64,000 nt of DNA from Halochromatium sp. (GCA_010912705.1 POWB01000015.1:1-64000), one strand, 5' to 3'; positions 18,629 through 27,039 are shown, numbered from the stretch's first letter. Notes: generated by a model not told the origin, from the sequence alone. Translations and numbers: made by a program.

Positions 18629-20074
18629 ATGCGCGAAATCGTTCAAATCGACATCTCTGGGAGTGACCAGCCAGGTATCACCAAGGCCCTGACGCAGGTG
18701 CTGGCGCGCTACGACGTGACTGTGCTCGACATCGGCCAATCGGTGATCCATAACACGCTGGCCCTCGGCCTCTTAGTGGAGCTGCCGGAAGAGCCCGCTG
18801 GATGCCCAGTGTTTAAGGAGCTGCTATTTCAAGCCCACGAGCTGGGACTGGATGTACGCTTCACGCCGGTCGCCGCGGATGCCTACGAGGATTGGGTCGC
18901 TGAGCAGGGCCAGGCGCGGCATATCCTGACGTTACTTGGGCGCGAGATCAGCGCGGCACAGATCGCACAGGTCGCAGCTGTCGTTACCCAGAACCAGCTC
19001 AACATCGAGCAGATCTCACGAGTCTCAGGCCGGATCACGCGCCGGACTACTGGTGCTGTCGACCTGACTCGTACCAACATTGGCGTCGCTGTCAGCGCAA
19101 CTGCAAGAACCAACGACAGCGGCAGCGCTAACGCGAGCAGCAGCACCAATGCCAACGCGAGCACCAGCGCAGAGATCAGCACCAGCGCGAGCGGCAGCGG
19201 CAGTGGCAGCACCAGCGCCAATGCCAATGCCAATGCCAATGCCAATGCCAATGCCAACAGACCCCAGCGCCCAGCCTGCGTGCAGCTCTGGCTCAAGGGA
19301 CCGGTCGCCGATGTCGGCGCGCTGCACGCCAGCTTCCTCGAGCTTGGCAGCCAACTCGATGTGGACATCGCCATCCAGGAAGACGACATCTTCCGCCGCA
19401 ACCGGCGCTTAGTCTGCTTCGACATGGACTCGACCCTGATCCAGACCGAGGTCATCGACGAGCTCGCCGCCGCGGCCGGTGTCGGCCCCCAGGTCGCCGA
19501 GATCACCGAGCGCGCCATGCAGGGCGAGCTCGATTTCAGCGAGAGCTTCCGCCGTCGCATGGCCCTGCTCGAAGGGCTCGACGAGTCGGTGCTAAGCGAG
19601 ATCGCCGAGCGGCTGCCGATCACCGACGGCGCTGAACGGCTGATCGGCGCCTTGAAGCAGCTCGGCTACCGAGTCGCGATCCTCTCCGGCGGCTTCACCT
19701 ACTTCGCCGAGCACCTGCAACGCCAGCTCGGCATCGATGACGTCCACGCCAATCAGCTCGAATTCGAGAACGGCCGACTTACCGGTCGCGTCACCGGCCG
19801 CATCGTCGACGGCCAGCGCAAGGCCGAGCTGCTGCGCGAGATCGCCGCCCGCGAAGGTATCCGTTTGGAACAGGTCATCGCGGTCGGCGACGGCGCCAAC
19901 GACCTGCCGATGCTCTCGATCGCCGGGCTCGGTATCGCCTTCCACGCCAAGCCGCTGGTCAAGGAGCAGGCGCGTCATTCCATCGCCACCGTCGGACTGG
20001 ACGGCATCCTTTATCTGATCGGCATGCGCGATCGGGACTTAGAGGCATTGGGAATTCCTTGCTCGACTCAATAG
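18629..20074 (+). CDS. serB: phosphoserine phosphatase SerB with a repetitive linker
   Basis: The last enzyme of serine biosynthesis, a HAD-family phosphatase. Two ACT-like regulatory domains (about 1-80 and 90-235) precede the catalytic domain, whose nucleophile lies in CFDMDSTLIQTEVIDELA (around residue 270); motif IV reads AVGDGANDLPMLSIAGLGIA. Residues about 153-211 form an Asn/Ala/Ser/Thr-only insertion inside the second ACT region, ending in seven Asn-Ala pairs. This insertion is absent from ordinary SerB proteins and lengthens the protein to 481 residues. The 3' end overlaps yoeB (opposite strand) by 7 bp. Confidence 0.94.
   Translation: MREIVQIDISGSDQPGITKALTQVLARYDVTVLDIGQSVIHNTLALGLLVELPEEPAGCPVFKELLFQAHELGLDVRFTPVAADAYEDWVAEQGQARHILTLLGREISAAQIAQVAAVVTQNQLNIEQISRVSGRITRRTTGAVDLTRTNIGVAVSATARTNDSGSANASSSTNANASTSAEISTSASGSGSGSTSANANANANANANANRPQRPACVQLWLKGPVADVGALHASFLELGSQLDVDIAIQEDDIFRRNRRLVCFDMDSTLIQTEVIDELAAAAGVGPQVAEITERAMQGELDFSESFRRRMALLEGLDESVLSEIAERLPITDGAERLIGALKQLGYRVAILSGGFTYFAEHLQRQLGIDDVHANQLEFENGRLTGRVTGRIVDGQRKAELLREIAAREGIRLEQVIAVGDGANDLPMLSIAGLGIAFHAKPLVKEQARHSIATVGLDGILYLIGMRDRDLEALGIPCSTQ
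19212..19258 (+). repeat. hexanucleotide tandem repeat inside serB
   Basis: A run of about seven GCCAAT/AATGCC units encodes (Asn-Ala)n. Because the unit is 6 bp, copy-number change by slippage would alter linker length without a frameshift. The flanking 19100-19210 is degenerate AGC/ACC/AAC-rich sequence with the same bias. Confidence 0.9.
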
Positions 20075-20328
20075 TGATAACGGCAAGAAATGATGGTGAT
20101 CTGATCGGTATCGACAGCGTAGACCAGACGATTCGCCTGGTCGATGCGACCTGACCAAAAGCCGCTCAAGTTTTCCCGCAGGGCTTCGGGTTTGCCGATA
20201 CCTTCGAATGGTGTCCGCAGCATGGCAGCGATGAGCGCATTGATGCGCTTCAGCGTCTTGCGGTCTTGGCTTTGCCAGTAGAGGTAATCGCCCCAGGCCT
20301 CTTGGGTCCAGGCAAATCGTCTAGTCAT
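20068..20328 (-). CDS. yoeB: YoeB/Txe-type toxin (mRNA interferase)
   Basis: A RelE-superfamily ribosome-dependent endoribonuclease. From ATG 20328 it has 86 residues, the usual YoeB length, starting RRFAWTQEAWGDYLYWQSQD and containing the hallmark GKPEALRENLSGFWSGRID and C-terminal ITIISCRYHY. The catalytic Glu, Arg and His/Tyr residues of the family are present, so it appears intact. The start overlaps the end of the yefM-like antitoxin gene, and the 3' end overlaps serB by 7 bp. Confidence 0.9.
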   Translation of the reverse strand: MTRRFAWTQEAWGDYLYWQSQDRKTLKRINALIAAMLRTPFEGIGKPEALRENLSGFWSGRIDQANRLVYAVDTDQITIISCRYHY

Positions 20329-20575
20329 GCTGCAATGGATGCTCGGCGGTCTGTCCCTGCCGATATTGAGCAATGGAACGAGCAAGATGCTCAGCGTTGG
20401 CCGGGGAGCGGAGCAGGTGGACCGTCTCCATCAGGCTGTTGAAGCTATCGAGTGACATCACGACCGCGTCTTCAGCATCACGGCGGGTGATGACCGTGTA
20501 GTCAGCGTCGTCTGCAACCCGATCGAGCACTTGCTTCAATTGATTGCGGGCATCGGAGAAGGTGATGGTTTGCAT
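20321..20575 (-). CDS. yefM: YefM/Phd-type antitoxin
   Basis: An 84-residue DNA-binding antitoxin. The N-terminal half (TITFSDARNQLKQVLDRVAD, then VITRRDAEDAVVMSLDSFNS) is the Phd/YefM dimer and operator-binding fold; the C-terminal half wraps the toxin. It overlaps the yoeB start by 8 bp, the standard arrangement, and probably represses its own promoter. This is the best preserved toxin-antitoxin pair in the island besides vapBC. Confidence 0.9.
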   Translation of the reverse strand: MQTITFSDARNQLKQVLDRVADDADYTVITRRDAEDAVVMSLDSFNSLMETVHLLRSPANAEHLARSIAQYRQGQTAEHPLQHD

Positions 20576-20738
20576 GGCAGTCGTCCGACTTGTTCAATAT
20601 GTCGTACAAGTATGCTGCGCTATCTGGCCTCAGTCAATCACAACGACCGAGCGACTGTACCCCGCGGCGTCTGCCTTGGCTGCTGACCTTGCTGCCCGCA
20701 TCATGGCAAGCGTTCTCAATGCTAAAAAGCAGCCGCGC

Positions 20739-21047
20739 TCAGGCAGCCTCGCGATCACGCGGCAAGGGCTCGATCGCGTTGAGCACCTCGGACATCCGCT
20801 CCTTGGTCTGGGCGATGTCGTAGTCCGCCTGTAGGCGCAGCCACCAGCCCTCTGAGAGGCCGAAGAAGCGGCACAGGCGCAAGTCGGTATCAGCGGTCAC
20901 TGCAGGCTTGCCATGCACGATCTCGTTAATGCGCCGAGGCGGCACGTGCAGCGCGCGCGCCAGCGCATACTGCGACAGCTCCAACGGCTTCAGGAACTCC
21001 TCCAGCAGCATTTCGCCGGGGGAAACCGGCGCTAGATCCCGAGTCAT
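20739..21047 (-). CDS. higA: HigA-type antitoxin (XRE family)
   Basis: A 102-residue helix-turn-helix protein: PVSPGEMLLEEFLKPLELSQ, then ALARALHVPPRRINEIVHGK and FGLSEGWWLRLQADYDI, the signature of HigA antidotes. The gene is intact, but the toxin gene normally just upstream is only a 3' fragment (21060-21185), so HigA is an orphan here and may now act only as a repressor. Confidence 0.9.
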   Translation of the reverse strand: MTRDLAPVSPGEMLLEEFLKPLELSQYALARALHVPPRRINEIVHGKPAVTADTDLRLCRFFGLSEGWWLRLQADYDIAQTKERMSEVLNAIEPLPRDREAA

Positions 21048-21059
21048 CTGTTTGACCTC

Positions 21060-21185
21060 TCAGTGGTAGTCGACGATTTCGACGTCCACGGCGTCGCCAT
21101 CCGAAAAGCGGAAACACAGTCGCCACTGGGCATTGATCCGCACGCTCCATTGTCCGGCGCGATTAGATTCTAGCCGTTTCAGCAC
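21060..21185 (-). pseudogene. higB: higB toxin, 3' remnant
   Basis: The frame reads LKRLESNRAGQWSVRINAQW, then RLCFRFSDGDAVDVEIVDYH and stop, which matches the C-terminal 40 or so residues of HigB (usually about 92). The preceding codons contain an in-frame stop and no ATG; the missing half is replaced by the end of the ATPase gene at 21195. The stop lies 13 bp before higA, the normal HigB-HigA spacing. Confidence 0.8.
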
Positions 21186-21194
21186 TACATGCGC

Positions 21195-22472
21195 TCATGC
21201 ATCCGGACGCGAGGCAAACAACGTCAGCTTTACTGCCCCACCCATGTTGACCAGCTCGGGTCGGCGTCCGGAGAGTTCGAGGCTCCTGCTAACCAAGGTC
21301 AGGAAGCCTTCGCCGCGGGTCTCCATGTAGCGGCGCCCGGTGGCCGGGCTTTCGTAGTCGCGCAGAAAACCGGCCAGGATCTGATTGCGGCGCACTGGCT
21401 GACAGCCCGCGTAGAGGTTCTCTTCGGTCAGGCTGTTGTGCAGCCCGCCGGGGTTGCGGATCTCGAGCCGATCCGGGAACAGGGTGAGGATGACCTGGGC
21501 GCCCGCGATCTCGTAATCGCGATGCGCCAGCGCGTTGACCACCGCCTCCTGCAACGCGAATTCGCTGTAGGCGGGCTTGTCGATGCGGCCAAGGGCATCC
21601 TTGCGGGACAGGGTGCTGATCATCGGGCTGGTGCGCAGGTAGGTCAGCACCCACTCGATCTGCTCGGTCACTGGCCCCGTGACGCGCTTGGAATCCCGCG
21701 TATTGCCATCGGCCACCGGGTGGTCGTAGACGGCCAGGTCCACATAGGCGCCGCCCAGATGCTGATCGGGGCGATCGCAGAACAGCAGCAGGCCGATATT
21801 GGTCGGCCGCCAGGCGCCATCATCGTCCTGCACGGCAAGCTTCAGATTGCCGAGCAATCGCTCGTAGGACAGCGCGGAATCGGCCAGCCGGCGCCCGAAG
21901 CGCCGCTCGTGGTAGCGCTCGAAGCGCGTGCGGTTCAGGGCGCTCAGATCCGCGCCAAGCACCGGACGCTCCTCGAAAGGCAGCATCAGCTGCCGGCTCG
22001 CCAACAGCCGGCCCAATTGCTCCGCCGGGATCGGTGTGCGATGACTGCCGACCCGCTTCAGGAAACGCCCATCGCTGGTCTGATGCACATAAAAGCGCGC
22101 CCGCGGCACCGATGCCTTGAGACACAGTCGGTTCAGGCCGTCGGCGCCCGGCAGCATGACCCAGTCCAACGCCGGCTCGATCGGCGGCACGCAATGATCG
22201 AGCGCGCACTGGACCACGAACTGCTCCAGCTTGTCGCGCTTGGCGGGGTCGATGCCGATGATCTCGCCCCGGTCTTCGACACCGAACACCACCAGCCCGC
22301 CCTCAGTGTTCGCCATCGACACGAAGACCTCGGCGATCGCCTTTGGTGCCCGCCCCGACTCACCCGCAAACCGGACCTGGTCGCCCTTGAAGACCACTTC
22401 CTTGAGCTCCAGCAGCGTATCTTCGCCGGCAGCGATCTCAGCCAGCAGTTCAGCCTTGTCGTCGTAGATCAC
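21195..22472 (-). CDS. AlbA_2/Schlafen-type ATP-binding protein
   Basis: A 425-residue protein annotated in many genomes as an ATP-binding or putative transcriptional regulator. Residues about 10-130 form the AlbA_2 domain (TLLELKEVV..., FVSMANTEGGLVVFGVEDRG). The C-terminal half has the GHKL-type ATPase pattern (FALQEAVVNALAHRDYEIAG, LEIRNPGGL). Start GTG 22472 overlaps the stop of the small upstream gene (GTGA), indicating coupling. Schlafen-AlbA proteins occur in defence and toxin islands; a defence role here is inference from context. Its 3' end abuts the truncated higB. Confidence 0.8.
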   Translation of the reverse strand: MIYDDKAELLAEIAAGEDTLLELKEVVFKGDQVRFAGESGRAPKAIAEVFVSMANTEGGLVVFGVEDRGEIIGIDPAKRDKLEQFVVQCALDHCVPPIEPALDWVMLPGADGLNRLCLKASVPRARFYVHQTSDGRFLKRVGSHRTPIPAEQLGRLLASRQLMLPFEERPVLGADLSALNRTRFERYHERRFGRRLADSALSYERLLGNLKLAVQDDDGAWRPTNIGLLLFCDRPDQHLGGAYVDLAVYDHPVADGNTRDSKRVTGPVTEQIEWVLTYLRTSPMISTLSRKDALGRIDKPAYSEFALQEAVVNALAHRDYEIAGAQVILTLFPDRLEIRNPGGLHNSLTEENLYAGCQPVRRNQILAGFLRDYESPATGRRYMETRGEGFLTLVSRSLELSGRRPELVNMGGAVKLTLFASRPDA

Positions 22473-22654
22473 CTGACCGCACCCTCCGCGAGCTGAGCGC
22501 GCGCGGCCCGCTTCTCGGCCAAGGTCAGATGATGATCGTTGATGCGCTCGCCATTGAAGACCGGGAACCAGGGGGGGCTCTCGACGTCCTTGCCGCGGGC
22601 CTTGAAGATGGCGTCTTCGAGCTGTCGGCGCAGGGGTTTGGCGAGGGGGTCCAT
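22469..22654 (-). CDS. small protein coupled to the AlbA_2 ATPase
   Basis: A 61-residue frame starting MDPLAKPLRRQLEDAIFKAR. These first residues resemble the N-terminus of large Eco57I/PglX-type methylases, but the remainder (PWFPVFNGERINDHHLTLAE) does not, so it may be a small helical partner or a 5' remnant fused to other sequence. It overlaps the ATPase start by 3 bp. A GGAG box lies upstream of its ATG. Confidence 0.5.
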   Translation of the reverse strand: MDPLAKPLRRQLEDAIFKARGKDVESPPWFPVFNGERINDHHLTLAEKRAARAQLAEGAVR

Positions 22655-22702
22655 GGAGGTGTGCTCCTTGGTGGCGAGGCTTTGGATACAGGCGATGCTC
22701 GG

Positions 22703-23122
22703 TCAGGGCATCGGTTGCAATGCAAACCGTAAGTCGGTCTTGGAAAAGTCATCCCCTTTGAACAGGAGCGGCACTTGTTCGCGGCTTGCTAGGGCGTAAG
22801 AGAAGCAGTCGCCGAAATTGAGCCCAGCGGGGTGTCGGCCCTTACCGAAACGGCGGTGGGCGTCAGCGGCAGTATCCGCTAGGGCCTCGCTAAGGGGAAC
22901 GGTCTGCACCTGCTCTAGCGCCAGGAAGCGTTTGGCTCGCTCGACGCCAGGATCGCCCAGGCGGGATTGCACCACCAGCAGAAGCTCGGTGCGGTTAGGC
23001 GCGCAAAGCCCGATGCGGGCCGCTGCTTTCAAGGCCGCGAGCAGCGCTGGCGCGTCCGATTCTCCGAGCAGGATCGCGACCAAGGCGCTGGTGTCGACGG
23101 CAAGATCAATCGAAGAGGCCAT
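22703..23122 (-). CDS. vapC: PIN-domain toxin VapC
   Basis: A 139-residue PIN ribonuclease from ATG 23122 (MASSIDLAVDTSALVAILLG). The conserved acidic residues are visible: Asp in VDTSALV, Glu in NRTELLLV, Asp in LNFGDCFSYALA and the late Asp in GDDF. The frame extends upstream to 23149, but the internal ATG fits the family start and overlaps the antitoxin end by 17 bp. It appears complete. Confidence 0.9.
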   Translation of the reverse strand: MASSIDLAVDTSALVAILLGESDAPALLAALKAAARIGLCAPNRTELLLVVQSRLGDPGVERAKRFLALEQVQTVPLSEALADTAADAHRRFGKGRHPAGLNFGDCFSYALASREQVPLLFKGDDFSKTDLRFALQPMP

Positions 23123-23369
23123 GCGCGTTGTAGCCCAGGATCTCATCATCGCTGCGTTGATCGAGAACCGGGAGCGACCAAACTTCGCTTCGCAGCCAGT
23201 CCAGGCTTTCCTCTAGTGAGGGTCTGTTGGGCAGTTCCTCGCGTCCATCGAGGCCTGTGCGCAGGGAGACGATGGCTTCCTGGGTCATGGAGCGTCGATG
23301 TTCGGCTGCGGTCTCCTTGAGCCGCTGATAGAGATCATCAGGCACGTTGCGTAGGACTAGGGTGGGCAT
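23106..23369 (-). CDS. vapB: FitA/VapB-type antitoxin
   Basis: An 87-residue ribbon-helix-helix protein (TLVLRNVPDDLYQRLKETAA, then EHRRSMTQEAIVSLR), the FitA-like class that pairs with PIN toxins. The C-terminal tail (about 50-87) should bind VapC. Its end overlaps the vapC start, so the module is a normal two-gene operon. Confidence 0.9.
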   Translation of the reverse strand: MPTLVLRNVPDDLYQRLKETAAEHRRSMTQEAIVSLRTGLDGREELPNRPSLEESLDWLRSEVWSLPVLDQRSDDEILGYNAHGLFD

Positions 23370-23465
23370 CTCGGTCTTCTCGAGTCAGTTAGCTAGCAAA
23401 ATGCTAGCGCCGAAGCGAGCCCATGGAAAGATCGCCATCGATATCGACTGACACGCGCATGTCTG

Positions 23466-23563
23466 TCACTTCGCAATGCCCAAAAAGACGGCGAGGGCAC
23501 GCTCGATCTCGACCAGCTTGTCGAGATCGATGCGCCCGAAGTCACCAGGTCGCCGCGCGTCAT
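23466..23563 (-). pseudogene. mazF: mazF-like toxin with internal deletion
   Basis: The start ATG 23563 overlaps the antitoxin stop (ATGA) and reads MTRGDLVT, the usual MazF start. After a one-step jump and frameshift the DNA reads GRIDLDKLVEIERALAVFLG then IAK and stop, the usual MazF C-terminus. About 70 internal codons, including the RNase core, are gone. The toxin cannot function. Confidence 0.8.
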
Positions 23564-23784
23564 GCGGACCAGCCATCCAGATCGGTGAGGGCTTCGTCCA
23601 TCCAATGCTGCATGTCGCTGTCTGCGGCATCCGCTTGGGCCGCGAGGCGAGACTGTCGGCGACATTCCTCCGCGAAGCCTGCTCGACGCGTATCGGGCAC
23701 CCAAATCTGCACCGGACGCAGCCCCGCACGGCGCAGCGCCTCGCGGTGTCTTTGGACGCGGGCGTTGACCTCTGTAGATGCCAT
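23560..23784 (-). CDS. MazE-like antitoxin (DUF3018 family)
   Basis: A 74-residue protein with VNARVQRHREALRRAGLRPV, then QIWVPDTRRAGFAEECRRQS, matching the DUF3018 antitoxin family normally encoded just before a MazF toxin. The frame is intact and ends in GWSA with the ATGA overlap into the broken mazF. It is now an antitoxin without a working partner here. Confidence 0.85.
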   Translation of the reverse strand: MASTEVNARVQRHREALRRAGLRPVQIWVPDTRRAGFAEECRRQSRLAAQADAADSDMQHWMDEALTDLDGWSA

Positions 23785-23825
23785 CGCTCCCTCTGTCGTG
23801 TTTGCGTTACATGCAACGCCGAGCT

Positions 23826-24271
23826 TCAGGTGGCGAGCGCCATTGCACGAAGTGCCTCCATCAGGCCTCTGAGGCTGATGGCCTCCAACTGCGCTGAAAC
23901 CGGATACTGATCCTCGCCGGCATGCACCAGAAAGGCCCGCTGCGGCTTGATCTCTTCACAGGCCTGATGAAAACCGCGCTCAACCTTGGCCGCAAGGCTG
24001 CGTTTCACCTCGATGGCCCAGCGCGTCCCGTCATTGTGCTCCAGCAACAGAACGATCTCAGCGCCGCGGCTGGTCCGATAGAAGAAGGCCGATGAGCGCC
24101 AGGGCAAGACCGAGAGTAGGTTCTCCAGCACATAACCCTCCCAGCTGTAGCCGACGACCGGATGTCCGGCGAGCTGTTCAAGGGTTTCGAGTCCGAGCAG
24201 CGCATGCACCAGCCCGCTGTCACGGACATAAACCTTTGGCGATTTCACCAGGCGCTTGCCGAATCAGCGGT
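23826..24271 (-). pseudogene. DUF4143-type ATPase, C-terminal remnant
   Basis: The frame reads FGKRLVKSPKVYVRDSGLVH, ALLGLETLEQLAGHPVVGYS and AFFYRTSRGAEIVLLLE, the C-terminal DUF4143 nuclease-like domain of AAA+ ATPases of about 400 residues. The N-terminal AAA domain is missing: a stop codon precedes the Phe codon at about 24271 and no ATPase motif exists upstream. An internal start at 24248 would give a 140-residue fragment. Confidence 0.8.
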
Positions 24272-24391
24272 CAGGGTCGATTCGCAGGGCCTGCTACCAA
24301 GACTCGGACGACAGGATGGCTTGGTGCCGCACCGGGCAGTAGGCGCTGCGTGAAGATCAACTGACCAGTCTCCAGGCTTTCAGTCTGACCG

Positions 24392-24649
24392 CTATTGCAG
24401 TCGCTGATGCGGCAGCCAGTTGGCAATCCGATTGCGCTCGACCGACTCGTCGATGCTGAAGAAGCGATTCAGCACCCCTAGGGCCTCGTCGAGATCGGTG
24501 CAGCCGTAGTCGTCCATCACGACATGGTTGCTGCAGTCCTCGATATGGTAGCTGTGGGCCTGATCTGCTGCGTCATAACGCAGGCGGTAGCCAGAGCCCG
24601 TCCAAGAATCCCACTTGTAGCGAATAACCTGCTCTTGTTCGTCAAACAT
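24392..24649 (-). CDS. hypothetical protein
   Basis: An 85-residue protein I do not recognise, rich in aromatic and acidic residues (YKWDSWTGSGYRLRYDAADQ, then HIEDCSNHVVMDDYGC). A GGTTGAGAG stretch precedes ATG 24649. It has no membrane segment or signal. Codon use resembles neighbouring genes, and it sits at the edge of the toxin-antitoxin island. Confidence 0.5.
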   Translation of the reverse strand: MFDEQEQVIRYKWDSWTGSGYRLRYDAADQAHSYHIEDCSNHVVMDDYGCTDLDEALGVLNRFFSIDESVERNRIANWLPHQRLQ

Positions 24650-25045
24650 CTCTCAACCTGCTGAATCTGTTGCTTCATCCAGAAAAACCGAGCAGGGCCA
24701 TAAGGTTAACCGCTGCATCGGGGATTTCCCGAACGTCAAAACCGCGCATGTCGCATAACTGCGTCTGGCGATCTCTTAATCTATAGTCTAGGAGGGCTAT
24801 AGCCACTTGACAAGTGAAAGTCTAACCTTTGTTTGACAAAAAAAGTGCATACCTACGCGTATTTTTCGCATCGAGGCCAGATGACGTCCCACTGTATCAA
24901 AAATGCGCCATTGTTGTTTATATGCACCCACAAAGCCAAACAACCGAATCCTCAGCGGCCACCAATGCCTACGGACACCCGCACAAGCGCGGTTAGCAGC
25001 ATGGAAAAGGCAGCAGAAGCTATTGTTTTCGCTAAGAAGGCAAGC
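24650..25045. other. AT-rich intergenic region before metA
   Basis: This 396-bp space has two TTGACA boxes (near 24808 and 24834) but no -10 box at good spacing that I would trust, and no convincing gene. A TTG-initiated frame at 24833-25060 overlaps the metA end and has no family resemblance. A weak hairpin (CCCGCACAAGCGCGG, near 24977) might end metA transcription but lacks a T-run. Confidence 0.4.
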
Positions 25046-26122
25046 TCAGGAGCGGGTTAGCATGCGCAGCGGATCATCGGGGTCAACCCAGTCCATAAAG
25101 GGTATACAGCGATCGTTGTGGGTGACGCGATAGATCAGCCCGAGCCAGTTCCCAACCACACCCTCAGCGGTATCGCGCCAGGTGTTATCCAGGCCTTCGG
25201 CGATCCGCGCCTCAGGGAATGGCGGCGGCTCACGCCCGCGATCGAGTGCGCGCTGCAGCATGTGGCGATACTCGTCGAGCACCGCCGCTGCCTTGCGTGA
25301 AAAGACGTTGTCTGGGAACGGAGGATAGCTGTCACGCGCGCCGGTGGCGAAGCGGTCGACCTCACGCTTGTACTCCTTGAGCAGCGAGATGGTGTCGTAC
25401 TCAGGGTGGCCCTGGAACATCACAATCCGCAGGCCATCCGGACTGGTGGCGAGATGCACGCCAGCCGCGTCGCTCTCGACCAGCACCCTGGCCCCCACCG
25501 CCTCAAATTGCTCACGACGGACCTCGTTGAAACGGGAATGTGGCACATCGAACAGGGTGTTGGTGCTATCGATCAGCGGATGCGAATGATCGACCACCTG
25601 ATGCGTGAACACGCCCCAGCGCTTCGCTGGCAGCGGCTGCCGGCGTTGGCCGTAGCGAAACTGCATCACCGCATGGGTCGCAAGGCAGGAGCAGAGGGTG
25701 GAAGTGACATGCTCCCAAGCCCAATCCACCACCTCGATCAATGGCGACCAGAACGGCTGCTCTGCCAGATCAGGACCGCTGACATTAGCACCAGTGATGA
25801 TCAATGCATCCAGCCCCTGCTCACGGACCAGCTCGAACGGCTGATAGTAGCGCTCGATATGCGCGCGCGCCTTGTCGCCGCGGGGCAGACCCGGCAGCGA
25901 GAACGGGTGCACATAGAACTGCGCGATCTGGTTGCTCTGCCCGACTAGCCGGAAGAACTGCCGCTCGGTGGCGGCAAGTGCGGCATCCGGCATCATGTTG
26001 AGCAGACCGACATGGAGCTCGCGGATATCCTGATGGATGGCCCAGTCGGACTCGAGGATGTTTTGACCCTCGGCGCGCAGCCGGTCGAAGGTCGGTAGAT
26101 CATTATGGGCAACAATCGGCAT
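25046..26122 (-). CDS. metA: homoserine O-succinyltransferase (MetA family)
   Basis: Acylates homoserine, the first committed step of methionine synthesis. The 358-residue protein has the family landmarks LHVGLLNMMPDAALAATERQ, DALIITGANVSG, LCSCLATHAVMQFRYGQ (catalytic Cys in the CLATHA-like elbow) and FQGHPEYDTISLLKEY. The C-terminal region is about 50 residues longer than the E. coli enzyme. It starts 4 bp after the stop of the ATPase gene at 26127-27029, so the two are probably one transcript. Whether it uses succinyl- or acetyl-CoA cannot be decided from motif reading. Confidence 0.88.
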   Translation of the reverse strand: MPIVAHNDLPTFDRLRAEGQNILESDWAIHQDIRELHVGLLNMMPDAALAATERQFFRLVGQSNQIAQFYVHPFSLPGLPRGDKARAHIERYYQPFELVREQGLDALIITGANVSGPDLAEQPFWSPLIEVVDWAWEHVTSTLCSCLATHAVMQFRYGQRRQPLPAKRWGVFTHQVVDHSHPLIDSTNTLFDVPHSRFNEVRREQFEAVGARVLVESDAAGVHLATSPDGLRIVMFQGHPEYDTISLLKEYKREVDRFATGARDSYPPFPDNVFSRKAAAVLDEYRHMLQRALDRGREPPPFPEARIAEGLDNTWRDTAEGVVGNWLGLIYRVTHNDRCIPFMDWVDPDDPLRMLTRS

Positions 26123-26126
26123 CGGC

Positions 26127-27029
26127 TCAGCCCTTTACCAGGTCCAAACCGCTCAAGGCTTTGGCCTCCTCATCCGGCGCCAGCGGCGGCGTGCGCGCGA
26201 TCGCAGTCTCGATCAGGGTCAGAAAATCCTGCTCGTCGCGCACCGCGGCCACCTCGGTCGACTCGACGGTGTAGCCGAAGGGGCGCGCGATCGCCTCATA
26301 GCGTGGCACGCGCGAATGGAACAGCCGTGGGAAGACCCAGCGGGTAAAGTCATTCGGATCAATATCGGCCACGTACTCGAGCCCCTGCTCGTGCAGATAA
26401 TCCTTGACCGCGGCCTTGATGAAGGCGGGCCGAAAATAGAGCGGCTTCGGATCGGCCTGGGCGCGGCGGATCAGCTTGATCTCATCGGCCTGCGGCACGC
26501 GGATGTAGAGGATCAGGCTGTGCTGGGCCAGCAGCTCGATCACCGAGGGCTCTTCCAGCTCGCAGAGACTACCGCCAACATCGTTGACGAAGTGGCTGTA
26601 GCCATAGATCTCGCGCGCCTTGCGGATGAACTCGGGGACATCCAGCATGGCCCGGATCTCGGCATCGCGGTACAGGGCCTGGCGACGATTGAACTCTGGC
26701 AGCGAGAGGCCGCCCTTATCCGGATCACCGAGCTGGCCGACGAAGCTCAACACCGGACCAAGATCATCGACCTGGATCTTGTTCTGGAACGCGACCCAAT
26801 CACGACGCAGCAGATCACGCAGGAAGGGTACCTGCATCGCCTGCAGCTTGATCAGGTCGAGGATCGGCTCATCCAGATAGCGGGTCCCAATCCGGTAATC
26901 GCCGGAATAGTGGAACCAATCGTTGCGACGCAGCAGACCGGAGAGATAGGTCTTGCCGACCCCGGACATCCCCAGCAGCGTGACGCACCGATGCTGCCAG
27001 TGGCGAAATTCGTCGATCGTCAGCCTCAC
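26127..27029 (-). CDS. P-loop ATPase upstream of metA
   Basis: From GTG 27029 (GAGGA box 7 bp upstream) the protein has 300 residues. It begins VRLTIDEFRHWQHRCVTLLG and has a Walker A motif GMSGVGKTYLSGLL at about residues 20-33, then HYSGDYRIGTRYLDEP. It resembles small nucleotide kinases or ATPases of unknown substrate. Tight linkage to metA (4 bp) suggests a connected role, but none is known to me. The upstream open frame to 27209 runs through the 13-bp repeats and is probably not coding. Confidence 0.7.
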   Translation of the reverse strand: MRLTIDEFRHWQHRCVTLLGMSGVGKTYLSGLLRRNDWFHYSGDYRIGTRYLDEPILDLIKLQAMQVPFLRDLLRRDWVAFQNKIQVDDLGPVLSFVGQLGDPDKGGLSLPEFNRRQALYRDAEIRAMLDVPEFIRKAREIYGYSHFVNDVGGSLCELEEPSVIELLAQHSLILYIRVPQADEIKLIRRAQADPKPLYFRPAFIKAAVKDYLHEQGLEYVADIDPNDFTRWVFPRLFHSRVPRYEAIARPFGYTVESTEVAAVRDEQDFLTLIETAIARTPPLAPDEEAKALSGLDLVKG

Positions 27030-27039
27030 AGCGAGATCC

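Noticed and set aside
21189-22496. 435-residue open frame on the plus strand
   Set aside because: It is antisense to the AlbA_2 ATPase gene, whose own strand shows clear domains; the plus-strand product shows no recognisable motif.
24833-25060. 75-residue frame before metA
   Set aside because: TTG start inside a promoter-like AT-rich stretch, no family resemblance, overlaps the metA stop.
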